From: Cytophagales bacterium
GTDB taxonomy: Bacteria; Pseudomonadota; Gammaproteobacteria; Burkholderiales; Burkholderiaceae_C
Length of the DNA: 64,000 nt
Direction: 5' to 3'
NCBI GenBank assembly: GCA_030054145.1
Contig: JASGCK010000005.1
Span: 149,090 to 213,089, forward strand
The position numbers were made by a program, and so were the translations under genes. The notes below the pieces were generated by a model that was given only the letters and a program-made list of their open reading frames with translations, did not search any database and was not told the DNA's origin. Of the stretch, positions 8,454 to 17,619 are shown in pieces (position 1 is the stretch's first letter; each line of letters opens with the position of its first letter).

Positions 8454-10833
8454 ATTGGCTGAATCGGCTTGGCGAACTTCTTTGTTCGCGCAAATTTTGA
8501 TAACGGGGGATATTACTGCGCAAACTCGCTAGCGGACTAATGCCCGCACGGGCAAAGCCTGTAAATTCGATTTGAAACATGATACGTTGATTGGTGGTGT
8601 TCACATCTAACTGTGTTTTTTCTAAAACGATACGCCCAACCCAGCAGTCGGCATCGTATTCAAAACCCACAATGGCATTGACGAGTCGCTTGTCAAAAAG
8701 GCTGTAGTTTAAGCGCCCAACCGTGTACCAACGGTTTGCACCCAGACCGCGCCCCGTGCTTGCCGTCCCTTGGTTCTCATCTAACCGCCCGACCAGGTCA
8801 CCCAAAGGCCATTGCCAATTGACATCCACTTGCTCGCTCACGCCTTGCTGCATACGATAAGCAGCAGCCAGTGAGCGATAGTTGCTGGGGCTATACCGCG
8901 AGGTCAGGGTGGTGCGCTCAGCTGCGCCCGACTCCGCGCCAAACTGCACCGTGCTATCCAGCGTCCACGTCGGTTGAATGTTGATGCTCGTGTTAACCAG
9001 CCAATCACTCAGTCGCCCCATCTGCGTTGTTGAGCCAGGTAATGTGACCAGTTGATCGGCAAAACTAAATCGCTGCGCAACCCCCATGCTCAGTGCCTGT
9101 GCGCCCGTTGCGGGATCGATAAACTTTGATGTCACGCCTAGGGTGAGCCGATTCATGTCGGCGATACGATCATTCCCCAGATAGGGGTTTTCGCTGTAGA
9201 TAGTGGTCAACGTAAAGTCTTTTTCGCCACTGTCGTAGACGGGCAAGCGTGATTGATCGTGATACGGTGTGCGCACATAAAAAATACGCGGCTCTAGCGT
9301 TTGTACATAGGCACGATCAAACAAATGAATATCTCGATCAAAAAATAAACCACCATCCAGACTAAGGGTTGGAATGGTTCGCTGCAACGCTGCATCATTC
9401 GCGCCCACAAGTGGCGAGTCCAATTTATACGATGCCATATTGAGCAGCAACTTGGGCGTGATAAACCCGCTAGGAAAAAGCCACGGCCTTGATAGCTGCG
9501 CATTGCCAAAGATGCGCCGGCCATCGGGCTGCGCGGTCAATGCGGTATTGGACTTAAACGCAGTCGTGTCACCATCTAGCTGCAAACGCAAACCGTTCGC
9601 CCAATTAAAGCCGCGCCTCGTTGAGAGCTGCGTGCGATCAAATGGCGGTGTGATGACATTGGTGACATCTTGCAAAGTTTGCCAGCGCTGCACACGAAAC
9701 TGCGTTGTCCAGCCACCCACAAGCGCTGCTGTATTGAATTCGTTATCCAACAAACGCTGCGTCAGCGAAATATTGTTATTGGTGAAATCACGCCAATAGC
9801 TGTCATCACTGACGCGGTTTAAGCGAAGCGTCATCAGCGCGTCCCCCACATCCGATAGCGATGACTTCACCACACTGCGCTGATCGACAGAGAAGCCCCA
9901 GCGCGTGCTGCCGTAGAGCTTATCGTTTGGCAAGTAATCGGCGCGAAATGTGCCTGTATGGTTGTTCTCCAAATAGCGGAACTCACCGCCCAAATCCAAG
10001 CCTCGATTCGTAATCAAGGTTGGATAAAAAGTTGCATCGCGGTTGGGCGCAATGTTCCAATACACGGGCTGCGTAACAATCAATCCACTGATGCTGTCGC
10101 TGATGATGCTAGGCGCAAGCACACCTGATTTTCTAGCGCCGCTCATCGGAAAACTGATGCCAGGAAGCGCCAAAATAGGCACATCTTTAAACCGCAAAGT
10201 TGCTCCCGATGCGGTTGCCACATCTTGCTCTAAATCAAAGTCAAGTTGATCCGCAGTAAAAATCCAATCAGGCCTCCAAGGCTTACCGTCCGAGGGCTCT
10301 GGGCGTTTGCATGTGCTGTAGCTGGCAAATTTCGCAATCGCTGAGCGCTCGCTAACAAACTCCATGCGCTTGGCATCGCCTTGCCCGCCTGACTTATAAA
10401 ACTCGTAATGCGGTTGACTAAAAAATCCTGAAAAATCCGTCACGCCCAACTCAAGGTCTTTGCCCGTAAACCGATTGCCGCCTTGGTTGATGAGTACGTC
10501 GCCCGAAATTTTGACGACATCCGTCACTTGGTTGTAGTCCATGTGATGGGCTTTAATCACCGTCTCGCTTTTGCGTAGCTCGGCGCGGCCCTCAAGCGTC
10601 ACGCCCAACTCGGTGCGACTAGTTATGCTGTCGCCCGAAACAAAAACTGGCATTTGCTTGCGTACACTCTCATCGAAGTGCTCACTCAAACTTGAACTCG
10701 ATTTCAATTGCACGGACTCTTGCCCCAAAGCAAGTCCTGCTTGAGCGGTCAAAATAACGCCAAGGGTCGCAGCAGTGAGCGGCAGCCAACCATAGCGAGA
10801 ACAATAGCGGTAATCAACCCATAAAAACATCAT
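8446..10833 (-). CDS. lptD: LPS-assembly outer-membrane protein LptD
   Basis: The beta-barrel that, with lipoprotein LptE, inserts lipopolysaccharide into the outer leaflet. The signal sequence (about residues 15-37) is followed by a periplasmic OstA/LptA-like beta-jellyroll (VFVSGDSITSRTELGVTLEGRAELRKSETVIKA...) and a long barrel domain with alternating aromatic strands to the C-terminus. Two cysteine sites remain, TCKRPE in the N-domain and DADCWVGRIV near the C-terminus; these are the conserved disulfide positions. At 795 residues the length is typical. It is divergent from the amgK-like gene with 10 bases between the starts. Confidence 0.95.
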   Translation of the reverse strand: MMFLWVDYRYCSRYGWLPLTAATLGVILTAQAGLALGQESVQLKSSSSLSEHFDESVRKQMPVFVSGDSITSRTELGVTLEGRAELRKSETVIKAHHMDYNQVTDVVKISGDVLINQGGNRFTGKDLELGVTDFSGFFSQPHYEFYKSGGQGDAKRMEFVSERSAIAKFASYSTCKRPEPSDGKPWRPDWIFTADQLDFDLEQDVATASGATLRFKDVPILALPGISFPMSGARKSGVLAPSIISDSISGLIVTQPVYWNIAPNRDATFYPTLITNRGLDLGGEFRYLENNHTGTFRADYLPNDKLYGSTRWGFSVDQRSVVKSSLSDVGDALMTLRLNRVSDDSYWRDFTNNNISLTQRLLDNEFNTAALVGGWTTQFRVQRWQTLQDVTNVITPPFDRTQLSTRRGFNWANGLRLQLDGDTTAFKSNTALTAQPDGRRIFGNAQLSRPWLFPSGFITPKLLLNMASYKLDSPLVGANDAALQRTIPTLSLDGGLFFDRDIHLFDRAYVQTLEPRIFYVRTPYHDQSRLPVYDSGEKDFTLTTIYSENPYLGNDRIADMNRLTLGVTSKFIDPATGAQALSMGVAQRFSFADQLVTLPGSTTQMGRLSDWLVNTSINIQPTWTLDSTVQFGAESGAAERTTLTSRYSPSNYRSLAAAYRMQQGVSEQVDVNWQWPLGDLVGRLDENQGTASTGRGLGANRWYTVGRLNYSLFDKRLVNAIVGFEYDADCWVGRIVLEKTQLDVNTTNQRIMFQIEFTGFARAGISPLASLRSNIPRYQNLREQRSSPSRFSQYD

Positions 10834-10843
10834 CTAATTATCC

Positions 10844-11974
10844 ATGCAACCGACATCCTCTTCTCCTTCGCCTTCCCCTATCCTTTGGAGCGATAGCCTA
10901 CGGCAGGCACAATTTCAAACTTGGCTTAGCGTCCTCGCTACGCGGCACGCTTTGCAACTTGCGACCCTGCGCCCCGCTTCGGCGGATGCGAGCTTTCGGC
11001 GCTACTTCCGCATTGACTCCGCCAACACCAGCTTCATCATCATGGATGCGCCGCCCGACAAGGAAGACAGCGCCCCCTTTGTCCGCGTGGCAGAGCTGCT
11101 AAGTGCTGCGGGCTTGCTTGTGCCGCAAATCCTTGACTGGCAAGCCTCAGCGGGTTTTATGTTGCTGAGCGACCTTGGTACAAAAACCATGCTGGATGTA
11201 TTAGATAAACAAGCGGGTTACGAACACACCAGCAGCACCGTCAGCAGCAATTTACCGCTCTACGAGCAAGCGCTGGATGCGCTCGTCGCGTGGCAACGGA
11301 CATCCCAGCCGAACGTGTTGCCGCCGTATGACGAGGCACTCTTGCGGCGCGAGCTGCAACTCTTCCCCGATTGGTACATCGCCAAACACCGAGGCCACGT
11401 GCTATCGGCAAGCCAGCAAAGCTTGCTGGATAAGGCTTTTGACCGCATCGTGGCAAACAATTTAGCGAGCCCCAGCGTCTACGTCCACCGCGACTTTATG
11501 CCACGCAATTTGATGGCGCCCTATCCCGCACTGCTTGCAAGCGCTGCGCCCGCGCAAAAACTTGGTGTGCTGGATTTTCAAGATGCGGTCTACGGCCCCA
11601 TCACCTACGACATTGCCAGCCTCATGCGTGATGCATTTTTAAGCTGGGAAGAAGATTTTGTACTGGACGTAACGATTCGCTATTGGCAAAAAGCCAAAGC
11701 CGCAGGCTTGCCACTACTGGATGAATGGCAATCTGATTTCGGGGCGTTTTACCAAGCGGTCGAGTGGATGGGTTTACAGCGGCACCTAAAAATTTTGGGC
11801 ATCTTTGCAAGGCTCACGCTGCGCGATGGCAAGCCCAAATATGTGGCCGATACGCCGCGCTTTATTGCTTACGTTCGTGCAACTTGCGGCCGCTATATCG
11901 AGCTCAAGCCTTTGCTACGCTTGATTGATGACATCGAATCCGTAGCTTCCCGCCTGCGCAAAAATGACCAATAA
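10844..11974 (+). CDS. Aminoglycoside-phosphotransferase-fold kinase, AmgK-like
   Basis: Kinase-fold protein of 376 residues. Nucleotide and catalytic motifs: RYFRIDS...FIIMDAPPDKE near the N-terminus, Brenner-type VYVHRDFMPRNLMA (catalytic Asp, Asn) and LGVLDFQDAVYGPITYDIASLMRD (metal-binding Asp). This matches the N-acetylmuramate/N-acetylglucosamine anomeric kinase AmgK of peptidoglycan recycling, whose gene commonly lies divergent to lptD. Its usual partner murU is not adjacent; rsmE follows with an 11-base overlap. The substrate is inferred from family and position only. Confidence 0.8.
   Translation: MQPTSSSPSPSPILWSDSLRQAQFQTWLSVLATRHALQLATLRPASADASFRRYFRIDSANTSFIIMDAPPDKEDSAPFVRVAELLSAAGLLVPQILDWQASAGFMLLSDLGTKTMLDVLDKQAGYEHTSSTVSSNLPLYEQALDALVAWQRTSQPNVLPPYDEALLRRELQLFPDWYIAKHRGHVLSASQQSLLDKAFDRIVANNLASPSVYVHRDFMPRNLMAPYPALLASAAPAQKLGVLDFQDAVYGPITYDIASLMRDAFLSWEEDFVLDVTIRYWQKAKAAGLPLLDEWQSDFGAFYQAVEWMGLQRHLKILGIFARLTLRDGKPKYVADTPRFIAYVRATCGRYIELKPLLRLIDDIESVASRLRKNDQ
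11418..11438. repeat. Intragenic palindrome copy (amgK-like gene)
   Basis: About 19 of 21 positions match the recurring palindrome (core AGCCTTGCTGGATAAGGCT). It encodes S-L-L-D-K-A-F here. Confidence 0.6.
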
Positions 11975-12734
11975 GATGCCGCGCTTTTATTGCCCTACTG
12001 CGCTAGCCATAGGCTCGCCATTTGATTTACCCAGCGGCGCGGCGCGTCACGTTCAAGTGCTGCGGATGCAGCCCGCCATGACCATCACGCTGTTTGACGG
12101 TCTAGGCGGCGAGTACGAAGCCGTCATCCAAAACATGGGGCGCACAACGGTCACCGTGCAAGTCACGTCGCACAACCCAATCGAGCGCGAAGCCGCACCA
12201 GCCGTGCATCTGGCGCTAGGCGTGCCTGCTAACGAGCGCATGGATTGGCTCGTTGAAAAAGCGACCGAGCTAGGCGTTGCCAGCATCCAGCCACTCATGA
12301 CCGAGCGCGGTGTGCTGCGCCTTGCGGGCGAACGCGCAACAAAAAAACAGGCGCATTGGCAAGCCATTGCCAGCAGCGCCTCCGAGCAATCGGGGCGCAA
12401 CCGCGTACCAAGCATTCACGCAATCAAAACGCTAAGCGCGTATCTAGAGGCGCAAGCAAAGACTTCGCCGCGCACAGCATCCGCTACGCACAAGCGCTTC
12501 GTTTTAAGCTTGGCGGAAGGCAGTGTGCCGCTGCCGCAAGCCTTATCTAGCAAGGCTTGCAGCCACAAAGACGAATTTTTTGTCCTCTCGGGCGCAGAGG
12601 GCGGCTTGTCGCCTGCCGAAGAACACAAAGCATTCGCTGCGGGCTATCAAGCCGTAAGCCTAGGCAACCGCGTGCTGCGGGCAGAGACGGCGGCAATCGC
12701 TGCACTCACAGCGTTAACACTGATGATTGTGTAA
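11964..12734 (+). CDS. rsmE: 16S rRNA (uracil1498-N3)-methyltransferase
   Basis: SPOUT-class methyltransferase that modifies U1498 of 16S rRNA. N-terminal PUA-like region (ARHVQVLRMQPAMTITLFDGLGGEYEAVI), then LGVPANERMDWLVEKATELGVASIQPLMTER and the SPOUT knot residues (VLSGAEGGLSPAEE...LGNRVLRAETAAIAALTAL), the SAM-binding signature of RsmE. At 256 residues it is slightly long because of an insert around residues 155-195, which contains a copy of the intragenic palindrome (12538-12558). It overlaps the kinase gene by 11 bases. Confidence 0.95.
   Translation: MTNKMPRFYCPTALAIGSPFDLPSGAARHVQVLRMQPAMTITLFDGLGGEYEAVIQNMGRTTVTVQVTSHNPIEREAAPAVHLALGVPANERMDWLVEKATELGVASIQPLMTERGVLRLAGERATKKQAHWQAIASSASEQSGRNRVPSIHAIKTLSAYLEAQAKTSPRTASATHKRFVLSLAEGSVPLPQALSSKACSHKDEFFVLSGAEGGLSPAEEHKAFAAGYQAVSLGNRVLRAETAAIAALTALTLMIV
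12538..12558. repeat. Intragenic palindrome copy (rsmE)
   Basis: 20 of 21 positions match the recurring palindrome in its reverse orientation (core AGCCTTATCTAGCAAGGCT). It encodes A-L-S-S-K-A-C in a region that makes this RsmE longer than usual. Confidence 0.65.
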
Positions 12735-12739
12735 CTCAC

Positions 12740-14497
12740 TCAACGTTGCTTGGCGGCTTGCTCGGTCAAAAGTAATTGCGTCAACGCTGACTGAATGCGC
12801 GTTAAAACGCGTGTCCAGTCCCGCACCCGTCCGTCTTGGATGCTTTGCCGAAACAAGCGCACATTGGGATACCACGGCGTGTCCTCACGATCCTCTAACC
12901 AGCGCCAATCGGACGATGCGGCAAGCAAAACCCAAACGGGTTTGCCCAAAGCGGCAGCCAAGTGAACGACCGATGTATCCACGCTAATCAATAAATCAAG
13001 CTGCATCGCTAGCGCTGCTGTATCCGAAAAATCTTGGATGTCAGACTCCACGCGCACGATGGACTGACAAGCATCCAGCGCAGGTAAATCGCTCTCTCTA
13101 GGCCCTACTTGCATCGAAATAAATTGCACTTGCGGGAACGCCTCTAGCAACGGCAACAACGCCGCAAACGCCAGCGAGCGATTGCCGTCATTATCATGCG
13201 TTGGGCGACCGCACCAAGCCACGCCAACGCGCAGCGTTGGCTTATCCAAACTCTCAACGCGCAGCCTTGGCTTATCCAAACTCTCAGCGCGTAATTTTTG
13301 TTGCGCATGAAGCGGCGGCAATCGGTCTTGCCAGCGACTCATTCGCTCTTGATTGGCAAATAAATAAGGAATGTGTACCGGAATGTTGTCAACCGAGAGC
13401 CCTAGCGGCGCCGGCAACGACATCAGCGGCGCGTGGTAGTCAAAGCCTTGCAAAGTCTCGCTCCAAGGCCGTATCGCATGTACGCCAGCCACGCCCACGA
13501 AGTTTTCGCAAATCTCGCGCGGCATAAAAATCGTGACGTGTGCGCCGCGTTCGGCTACATTTTTTGCCAATCGAATGAATTGAAACGCATCGCCATAGCC
13601 CTGCTCAAAATGCAGCAAGATGCGCTTGCCTTGCAAGTCCTGCCCCGTCCAAAGCGGCATCGGCAATTCAAGATACGCGGGCTTCAAATGATCGGTTTTC
13701 CAGCGCCACTCATAGAGCGGCCAAGCGCGCGCATAGTCACCGAGCCGCAGCAACAAGTTAGACAAATTCCAAAACGAGAGATGGTGATCGGGGTCTGCGC
13801 GTCCAGCACGCTCGTACATCGCAATCGCCTCGGGATAGCGCCGCGCACCCGCCAAAAATACACCATAGTTGTAGAGCGTCATCCAATGATCGGGACTTAT
13901 TTGCAGCGCGGTTTGAAAACACGCCTCAGCCGCCGCGCCTTGCTCCGTCTGCTCTCCCAGCAAATTGCCTTTAGCAGCCAGTGTATTTAAATGCTGCGGA
14001 TTGATCTCCAAAACACGAGCCATGAGCGCAAGCGCAAGCGCCGTGTTCTTCCCCTCGCTATGCAAGCCCGCCAACACGTGCAAGCTCTCCACGTCATTTG
14101 GTTGAATCGCAATCGCTCGTTCATAGGTCGCCATCGCAGCCTCGCGCTGCCCAGCCAGATGCTGCGCCCAACCTAAATTACGCAGCATCGCCGTTGCCTG
14201 ATCCACCAGCCCAAGTTGCGCCAAAATGTGCGCGCCATTGGTTTGCGCCTCGGGTGATTGCGGAGCCAGCGCAAGCGCCTGTTTGGAATACGCTAACGCA
14301 TCCACCCAACGACCCAGCACCGCCAAAGCCGCCGCCGCGTTGTTCCAAGCCATCGCGTGCTGCATCTCACGCGCAATCGCTTGCTGACTAGTCGCCAGCG
14401 CCAACTCAAATTGCCCCGCTTGATATTGCTGGGCGGATTGGTCAATCAGCTGATCGACAGTTAGCGCTACTGGCGGACTCATGGGGAAGGCATTCAT
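12740..14497 (-). CDS. TPR-repeat protein with C-terminal glycosyltransferase-9-like domain
   Basis: A protein of 585 residues. The N-terminal half is a tetratricopeptide array (units such as FELALATSQQAIAREMQHAMAWNNAAAALAVLGRWVDALAYSKQAL), and the C-terminal half resembles ADP-heptose/GT9 transferases: RILLHFEQGYGDAFQFIRL, LRVGVAWCGRPTHDNDGNRSL and the sugar-nucleotide site LLISVDTSVVHLAAALGKPVWVLL. Such TPR-GT9 fusions occur near surface-polysaccharide or flagellin-modification genes, but the acceptor is unknown. Residues just before the GT9 strand contain a duplicated L-R-V/A-E-S-L-D-K-P unit. It converges on rsmE with five bases between the stops. Confidence 0.83.
   Translation of the reverse strand: MNAFPMSPPVALTVDQLIDQSAQQYQAGQFELALATSQQAIAREMQHAMAWNNAAAALAVLGRWVDALAYSKQALALAPQSPEAQTNGAHILAQLGLVDQATAMLRNLGWAQHLAGQREAAMATYERAIAIQPNDVESLHVLAGLHSEGKNTALALALMARVLEINPQHLNTLAAKGNLLGEQTEQGAAAEACFQTALQISPDHWMTLYNYGVFLAGARRYPEAIAMYERAGRADPDHHLSFWNLSNLLLRLGDYARAWPLYEWRWKTDHLKPAYLELPMPLWTGQDLQGKRILLHFEQGYGDAFQFIRLAKNVAERGAHVTIFMPREICENFVGVAGVHAIRPWSETLQGFDYHAPLMSLPAPLGLSVDNIPVHIPYLFANQERMSRWQDRLPPLHAQQKLRAESLDKPRLRVESLDKPTLRVGVAWCGRPTHDNDGNRSLAFAALLPLLEAFPQVQFISMQVGPRESDLPALDACQSIVRVESDIQDFSDTAALAMQLDLLISVDTSVVHLAAALGKPVWVLLAASSDWRWLEDREDTPWYPNVRLFRQSIQDGRVRDWTRVLTRIQSALTQLLLTEQAAKQR
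13226..13285. repeat. Two tandem 30-bp units in the TPR-glycosyltransferase gene
   Basis: Units 13226-13255 and 13256-13285 differ at a single base. They translate (minus strand) to a ten-residue repeat containing E-S-L-D-K-P in the linker before the transferase domain. The near-identity implies a recent in-frame duplication. Confidence 0.85.
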
Positions 14498-14503
14498 AAA
14501 CTG

Positions 14504-15409
14504 TTACTTTCGATTCACCAGCACAATGCCCGCACCCACCAGCACCAGCGATGCCACCAAGCTGACGGTAATCGGTTCGCCCAGCCACCACGCACCAATC
14601 ACCAATGAAAAAACTGGCGTTAAAAATACAAAAGACGAGAGTTTCGTGGCGGGGTAATGCCCTAAAAGCCACATCCAAGTGAGATAGCTCGCAAACGCGC
14701 CAACGACCGCTTGCACCGCAAGCGATGTCCACGCAAACGCTGTCATGTGGGTGAGCGTACTCGTCCAATTTTCACCAAACAGAAAGGATAGCGGCACAAG
14801 CAATGCTGCGCTGACTGCCAATTGATAAAAAAGCAGTTTCTCCGCACCGATGCCGCTCAGCTTGGTCGCCCGAATCACCACGGTTGTGAGACCCCACATC
14901 ACACCTGCGGCGAGCGCTAGTCCATCGCCAAGCCACGAGCCGCCCGTCAAGTTATCCATCATGGCAAATACAACCGCCACAAATGCGCAGGCCAAACCCA
15001 GCCACTGCACAAGCTTTAATTGTTCGCTTGCCACAAAGCGCGGTAACACCAGCGCCACCACAAAGGGCGCGGTGTACAAAAATATCGTCAAACGCGATGC
15101 ACTGGTATGCACCAGTCCAACATAAAGAAAAATAAACTCCAGCGCAAACAAACTGCCCGCCAACAGCCCCGCTTTGAGTGTGCCATCTGAACCCAACAAT
15201 TTGATCTTGCGCCAGTAGCACCAGAGCAAAAGCACAGCCGTTCCCAGCACGAACCGCATTGCCACTTGCATCACAGGCGGAATGAAGGGCAGCGTCGCTT
15301 TAACGAGCACTTGTTGCCAACCCCAAAAAATGCAGCAGGCGAGTAACAAGCTGATAGCAATAAGGTCTAAGTGCGCTTTGCGCTGCGGCAAGTTGTGAGT
15401 GGCAGTCAT
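14504..15409 (-). CDS. EamA/DMT-family transporter
   Basis: Inner-membrane permease of 301 residues with ten predicted transmembrane helices in two EamA repeats. The first repeat begins LLLACCIFWGWQQVLVKATLPFIPPVMQVAMRF; the second ends FLTPVFSLVIGAWWLGEPITVSLVASLVLVGAGIVLVNRK. It is related to RhaT/YdcZ-type metabolite exporters. The substrate cannot be deduced. It lies 6 bases downstream of the TPR-glycosyltransferase start region and is divergent from ugpA. Confidence 0.9.
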   Translation of the reverse strand: MTATHNLPQRKAHLDLIAISLLLACCIFWGWQQVLVKATLPFIPPVMQVAMRFVLGTAVLLLWCYWRKIKLLGSDGTLKAGLLAGSLFALEFIFLYVGLVHTSASRLTIFLYTAPFVVALVLPRFVASEQLKLVQWLGLACAFVAVVFAMMDNLTGGSWLGDGLALAAGVMWGLTTVVIRATKLSGIGAEKLLFYQLAVSAALLVPLSFLFGENWTSTLTHMTAFAWTSLAVQAVVGAFASYLTWMWLLGHYPATKLSSFVFLTPVFSLVIGAWWLGEPITVSLVASLVLVGAGIVLVNRK

Positions 15410-15446
15410 CGCTATAGTTTATGCTCAAGGGCTACACAATCACATC

Positions 15447-16328
15447 ATGGATAAACGCGTTACTTTTTCTCATCATTGGCTCCCTTGGTTATTGCTGACT
15501 CCGCAATTGGTGATTGTGTGCGTATTTTTCTTTTGGCCCGCGTCTCAGGCGCTGTATCAATCGGTGCTTTTGGAAGATGCTTTTGGCGCAAGTCGAGAGT
15601 TCGTGGGGCTAGAGAACTTCAAAGCGCTATGGAGCGATCCGACTTATCTGAACTCATTCAAAACGACCGCGCTCTTTTCAACCTTAGTCGCTGGTATTGG
15701 GTTGTCATTCTCGCTACTGCTGGCCGTTTGCGCTAACCGTATCGTGCGCGGCGCGGGTCTCTACAAAACCCTACTCATCACGCCTTACGCGGTTGCGCCC
15801 GTGGTTGCCGCCGTGCTGTGGATGTTCTTATTCAACAGCTCGTTTGGCGTACTGACCTACGTGCTGCACAAGCTAGGCGTGGACTGGAACTATGCGCTCA
15901 ACGGCACACACGCCATGACACTCATCGTGATGGCGGCGGTGTGGAAGCAAATCAGTTACAACTTTTTATTTTTTTTAGCGGGGCTGCAATCTATTCCGCG
16001 CTCGCTCATTGAAGCCGCATCGATTGATGGCGCGAGTCCTTGGCATCGGTTTTGGACGATCACGTTTCCACTGCTCACGCCAACCACCTTCTTCTTGCTC
16101 GTCGTCAATATCGTCTACGCCTTTTTTGACACCTTTGCCATTGTGGATGCCACCACGCACGGCGGGCCTGGCAAAGACACATCCATCTTGGTCTACCGCG
16201 TGTACTACGACGGCTTTAAGGCGCAAGATTTAGGCGGGTCGGCAGCGCAAAGCGTGGTGCTGATGCTGCTTGTGGTCATGCTCACTTTTGTGCAGTTTCG
16301 CTATGTTGAGAAGAAAGTGAACTACTGA
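15447..16328 (+). CDS. ugpA: Glycerol-3-phosphate-type ABC transporter permease UgpA
   Basis: Inner-membrane permease of a CUT1-family sugar/phosphodiester importer. Six transmembrane helices and the EAA loop EAASIDGASPWHRFWTITFPLLTPT that docks the ATPase. The sequence (HWLPWLLLTPQLVIVCVFFFWPASQALYQS...) is close to UgpA, with the family length of about 293 residues. I chose the ATG at 15447 (MDKRVTFSHHW); the ORF could extend 48 bases upstream. The solute-binding gene ugpB, usually first in the operon, is not here. Confidence 0.9.
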   Translation: MDKRVTFSHHWLPWLLLTPQLVIVCVFFFWPASQALYQSVLLEDAFGASREFVGLENFKALWSDPTYLNSFKTTALFSTLVAGIGLSFSLLLAVCANRIVRGAGLYKTLLITPYAVAPVVAAVLWMFLFNSSFGVLTYVLHKLGVDWNYALNGTHAMTLIVMAAVWKQISYNFLFFLAGLQSIPRSLIEAASIDGASPWHRFWTITFPLLTPTTFFLLVVNIVYAFFDTFAIVDATTHGGPGKDTSILVYRVYYDGFKAQDLGGSAAQSVVLMLLVVMLTFVQFRYVEKKVNY

Positions 16329-16337
16329 TGAAACCTA

Positions 16338-16402
16338 TCGCCATTCCCGCGAAGGCAAGAATCCACGGCAGCGGATGGCTCCCCGCCTTCGCAGGAATGA
16401 CC
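16338..16402. repeat. REP-like palindromic element between ugpA and ugpE
   Basis: Two arms, CATTCCCGCGAAGGC near 16340 and its near-complement GCCTTCGCAGGAATG near 16386, are separated by about 30 bases. This is the common extragenic palindrome type of proteobacterial genomes. Transcribed, it would form a hairpin inside the ugpA-ugpE message, where it could set the ratio of the two permeases. A single truncated arm (ATGCCCGCGAAGGCGGA) also occurs downstream of the barstar gene near 6353. Confidence 0.75.
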
Positions 16403-16412
16403 GGAGATCTTC

Positions 16413-17258
16413 GTGGTTGAGCGCAAACCCATTCTTGATTGGCTCTCGCACGGTATTTTGATTGTCGGTGTGCTGATCGTCGCTCTGCCCATTTGGATTG
16501 CCTTTGTGGGCTCGACGCATACCTTAGATGCGGTCATCACCAACCCCATGCCCATTTGGCCTGGCGGCGAGCTGTGGCACAACTACTGGCAAGTGCTCAA
16601 CAACGGCGGAACGAGCGGCACACGAGCGCCCGTTCTACATATGCTGGGAGTCAGTTTTGCGATTGCCACCTTAATTGCCATTGGCAAAATCTTCTTAGCG
16701 TTGCTCTCCGCTTTTGCCTTGGTCTACTTTAGATTTCGCTTCAAACAAGCCGCGTTTTGGCTCATCTTTATCACGCTCATGCTACCCGTCGAAGTGCGCA
16801 TCTCCCCCACTTACCAAGTCGTCAGCAGCTTGGGGATGCTGAACAGCTACGCGGGATTAACGCTGCCGCTACTGGCATCGGCGACCGCCACGTTTTTGTT
16901 TCGGCAATTTTTTATGACCGTGCCAGATGAGCTGGTAGAGGCCTCGCGCATGGACGGCGCAAGCCCCATGCGCTTTTTTTGGGATGTGCTGTTGCCACTA
17001 TCCAAAACCAATATCGCGGCGCTGTTCGTCATCATGTTCATCTACGGCTGGAATCAATACCTGTGGCCGCTCTTGGTCAGCACCGAAGAAAAGTATTACC
17101 CCATCGTCATTGGCATCAAACAAATGATTGCGGCCGAGAGCCAAGTCGAGTGGCAACTCGTCATGGCAACCGCCATGCTCGCGCTGCTGCCACCCGTACT
17201 AGTCGTCATCGCTATGCAGCGCTGGTTTGTGCGGGGCTTGGTGGATGCTGAGAAGTAA
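16413..17258 (+). CDS. ugpE: Glycerol-3-phosphate-type ABC transporter permease UgpE
   Basis: Second permease of the Ugp importer. 281 residues, six transmembrane helices, and the EAA loop VEASRMDGASPMRFFWDVLLPLSKTN. The N-terminal VERKPILDWLSHGILIVGVLIVALPIW and the motif YGWNQYLWPLLV are UgpE-like. The start is GTG at 16413; no in-frame ATG lies before the first helix. The ATPase gene ugpC does not follow: a convergent DUF2917 gene overlaps the end by about 47 bases, so the operon is incomplete at this locus. Confidence 0.9.
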   Translation: MVERKPILDWLSHGILIVGVLIVALPIWIAFVGSTHTLDAVITNPMPIWPGGELWHNYWQVLNNGGTSGTRAPVLHMLGVSFAIATLIAIGKIFLALLSAFALVYFRFRFKQAAFWLIFITLMLPVEVRISPTYQVVSSLGMLNSYAGLTLPLLASATATFLFRQFFMTVPDELVEASRMDGASPMRFFWDVLLPLSKTNIAALFVIMFIYGWNQYLWPLLVSTEEKYYPIVIGIKQMIAAESQVEWQLVMATAMLALLPPVLVVIAMQRWFVRGLVDAEK

Positions 17259-17526
17259 TTTCCTCCTCTGGCGCACCTTGCTCAATCCAATCAAATACGG
17301 CAACGCCTGATTTGTTTTGATTCCACGTCTCAACCACAGCATGCGCACCAGCGGGCACATCCAGCGTATCACCCGCCGCTAAAAAATAATCTTCTGGCGA
17401 TTGATTTGTTGTCACATACAAACGACCGCTGGTCACGCGCAGCACGCTAGGTTGTTTGGCATTCAAACTCATCGCGTGTCCGTGGGGCAGTTCGTGCGCT
17501 ATGGCAACTCTTGTGGAGCAACACAT
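17212..17526 (-). CDS. DUF2917-family small cupin-like protein
   Basis: A 104-residue protein. The central segment LRVTSGRLYVTTNQSPEDYFLAAGDTLDVPAGAHAVVE is the beta-rich, cupin-like DUF2917 core. A Ser/Ala/Pro-rich tail follows. No function is established for the family. It is divergent from a LysR regulator, a neighbour arrangement commonly seen for DUF2917 genes, so the regulator may control it. Its 3' end overlaps the end of ugpE on the other strand. Confidence 0.75.
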   Translation of the reverse strand: MCCSTRVAIAHELPHGHAMSLNAKQPSVLRVTSGRLYVTTNQSPEDYFLAAGDTLDVPAGAHAVVETWNQNKSGVAVFDWIEQGAPEEEITSQHPPSPAQTSAA

Positions 17527-17619
17527 AAAAACCTCTCAATGGTTGTTAGAAGGAAGCGCCTATGGTCGTGCGTGCGTCGCTTGTTGTCCAATGAAAATAT
17601 CAGGCACAATTGATGTTCC

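Noticed and set aside
10844..12734. Complete AmgK-MurU recycling pair
   Set aside because: The gene after the AmgK-like kinase is rsmE, not a sugar-1-phosphate nucleotidyltransferase.
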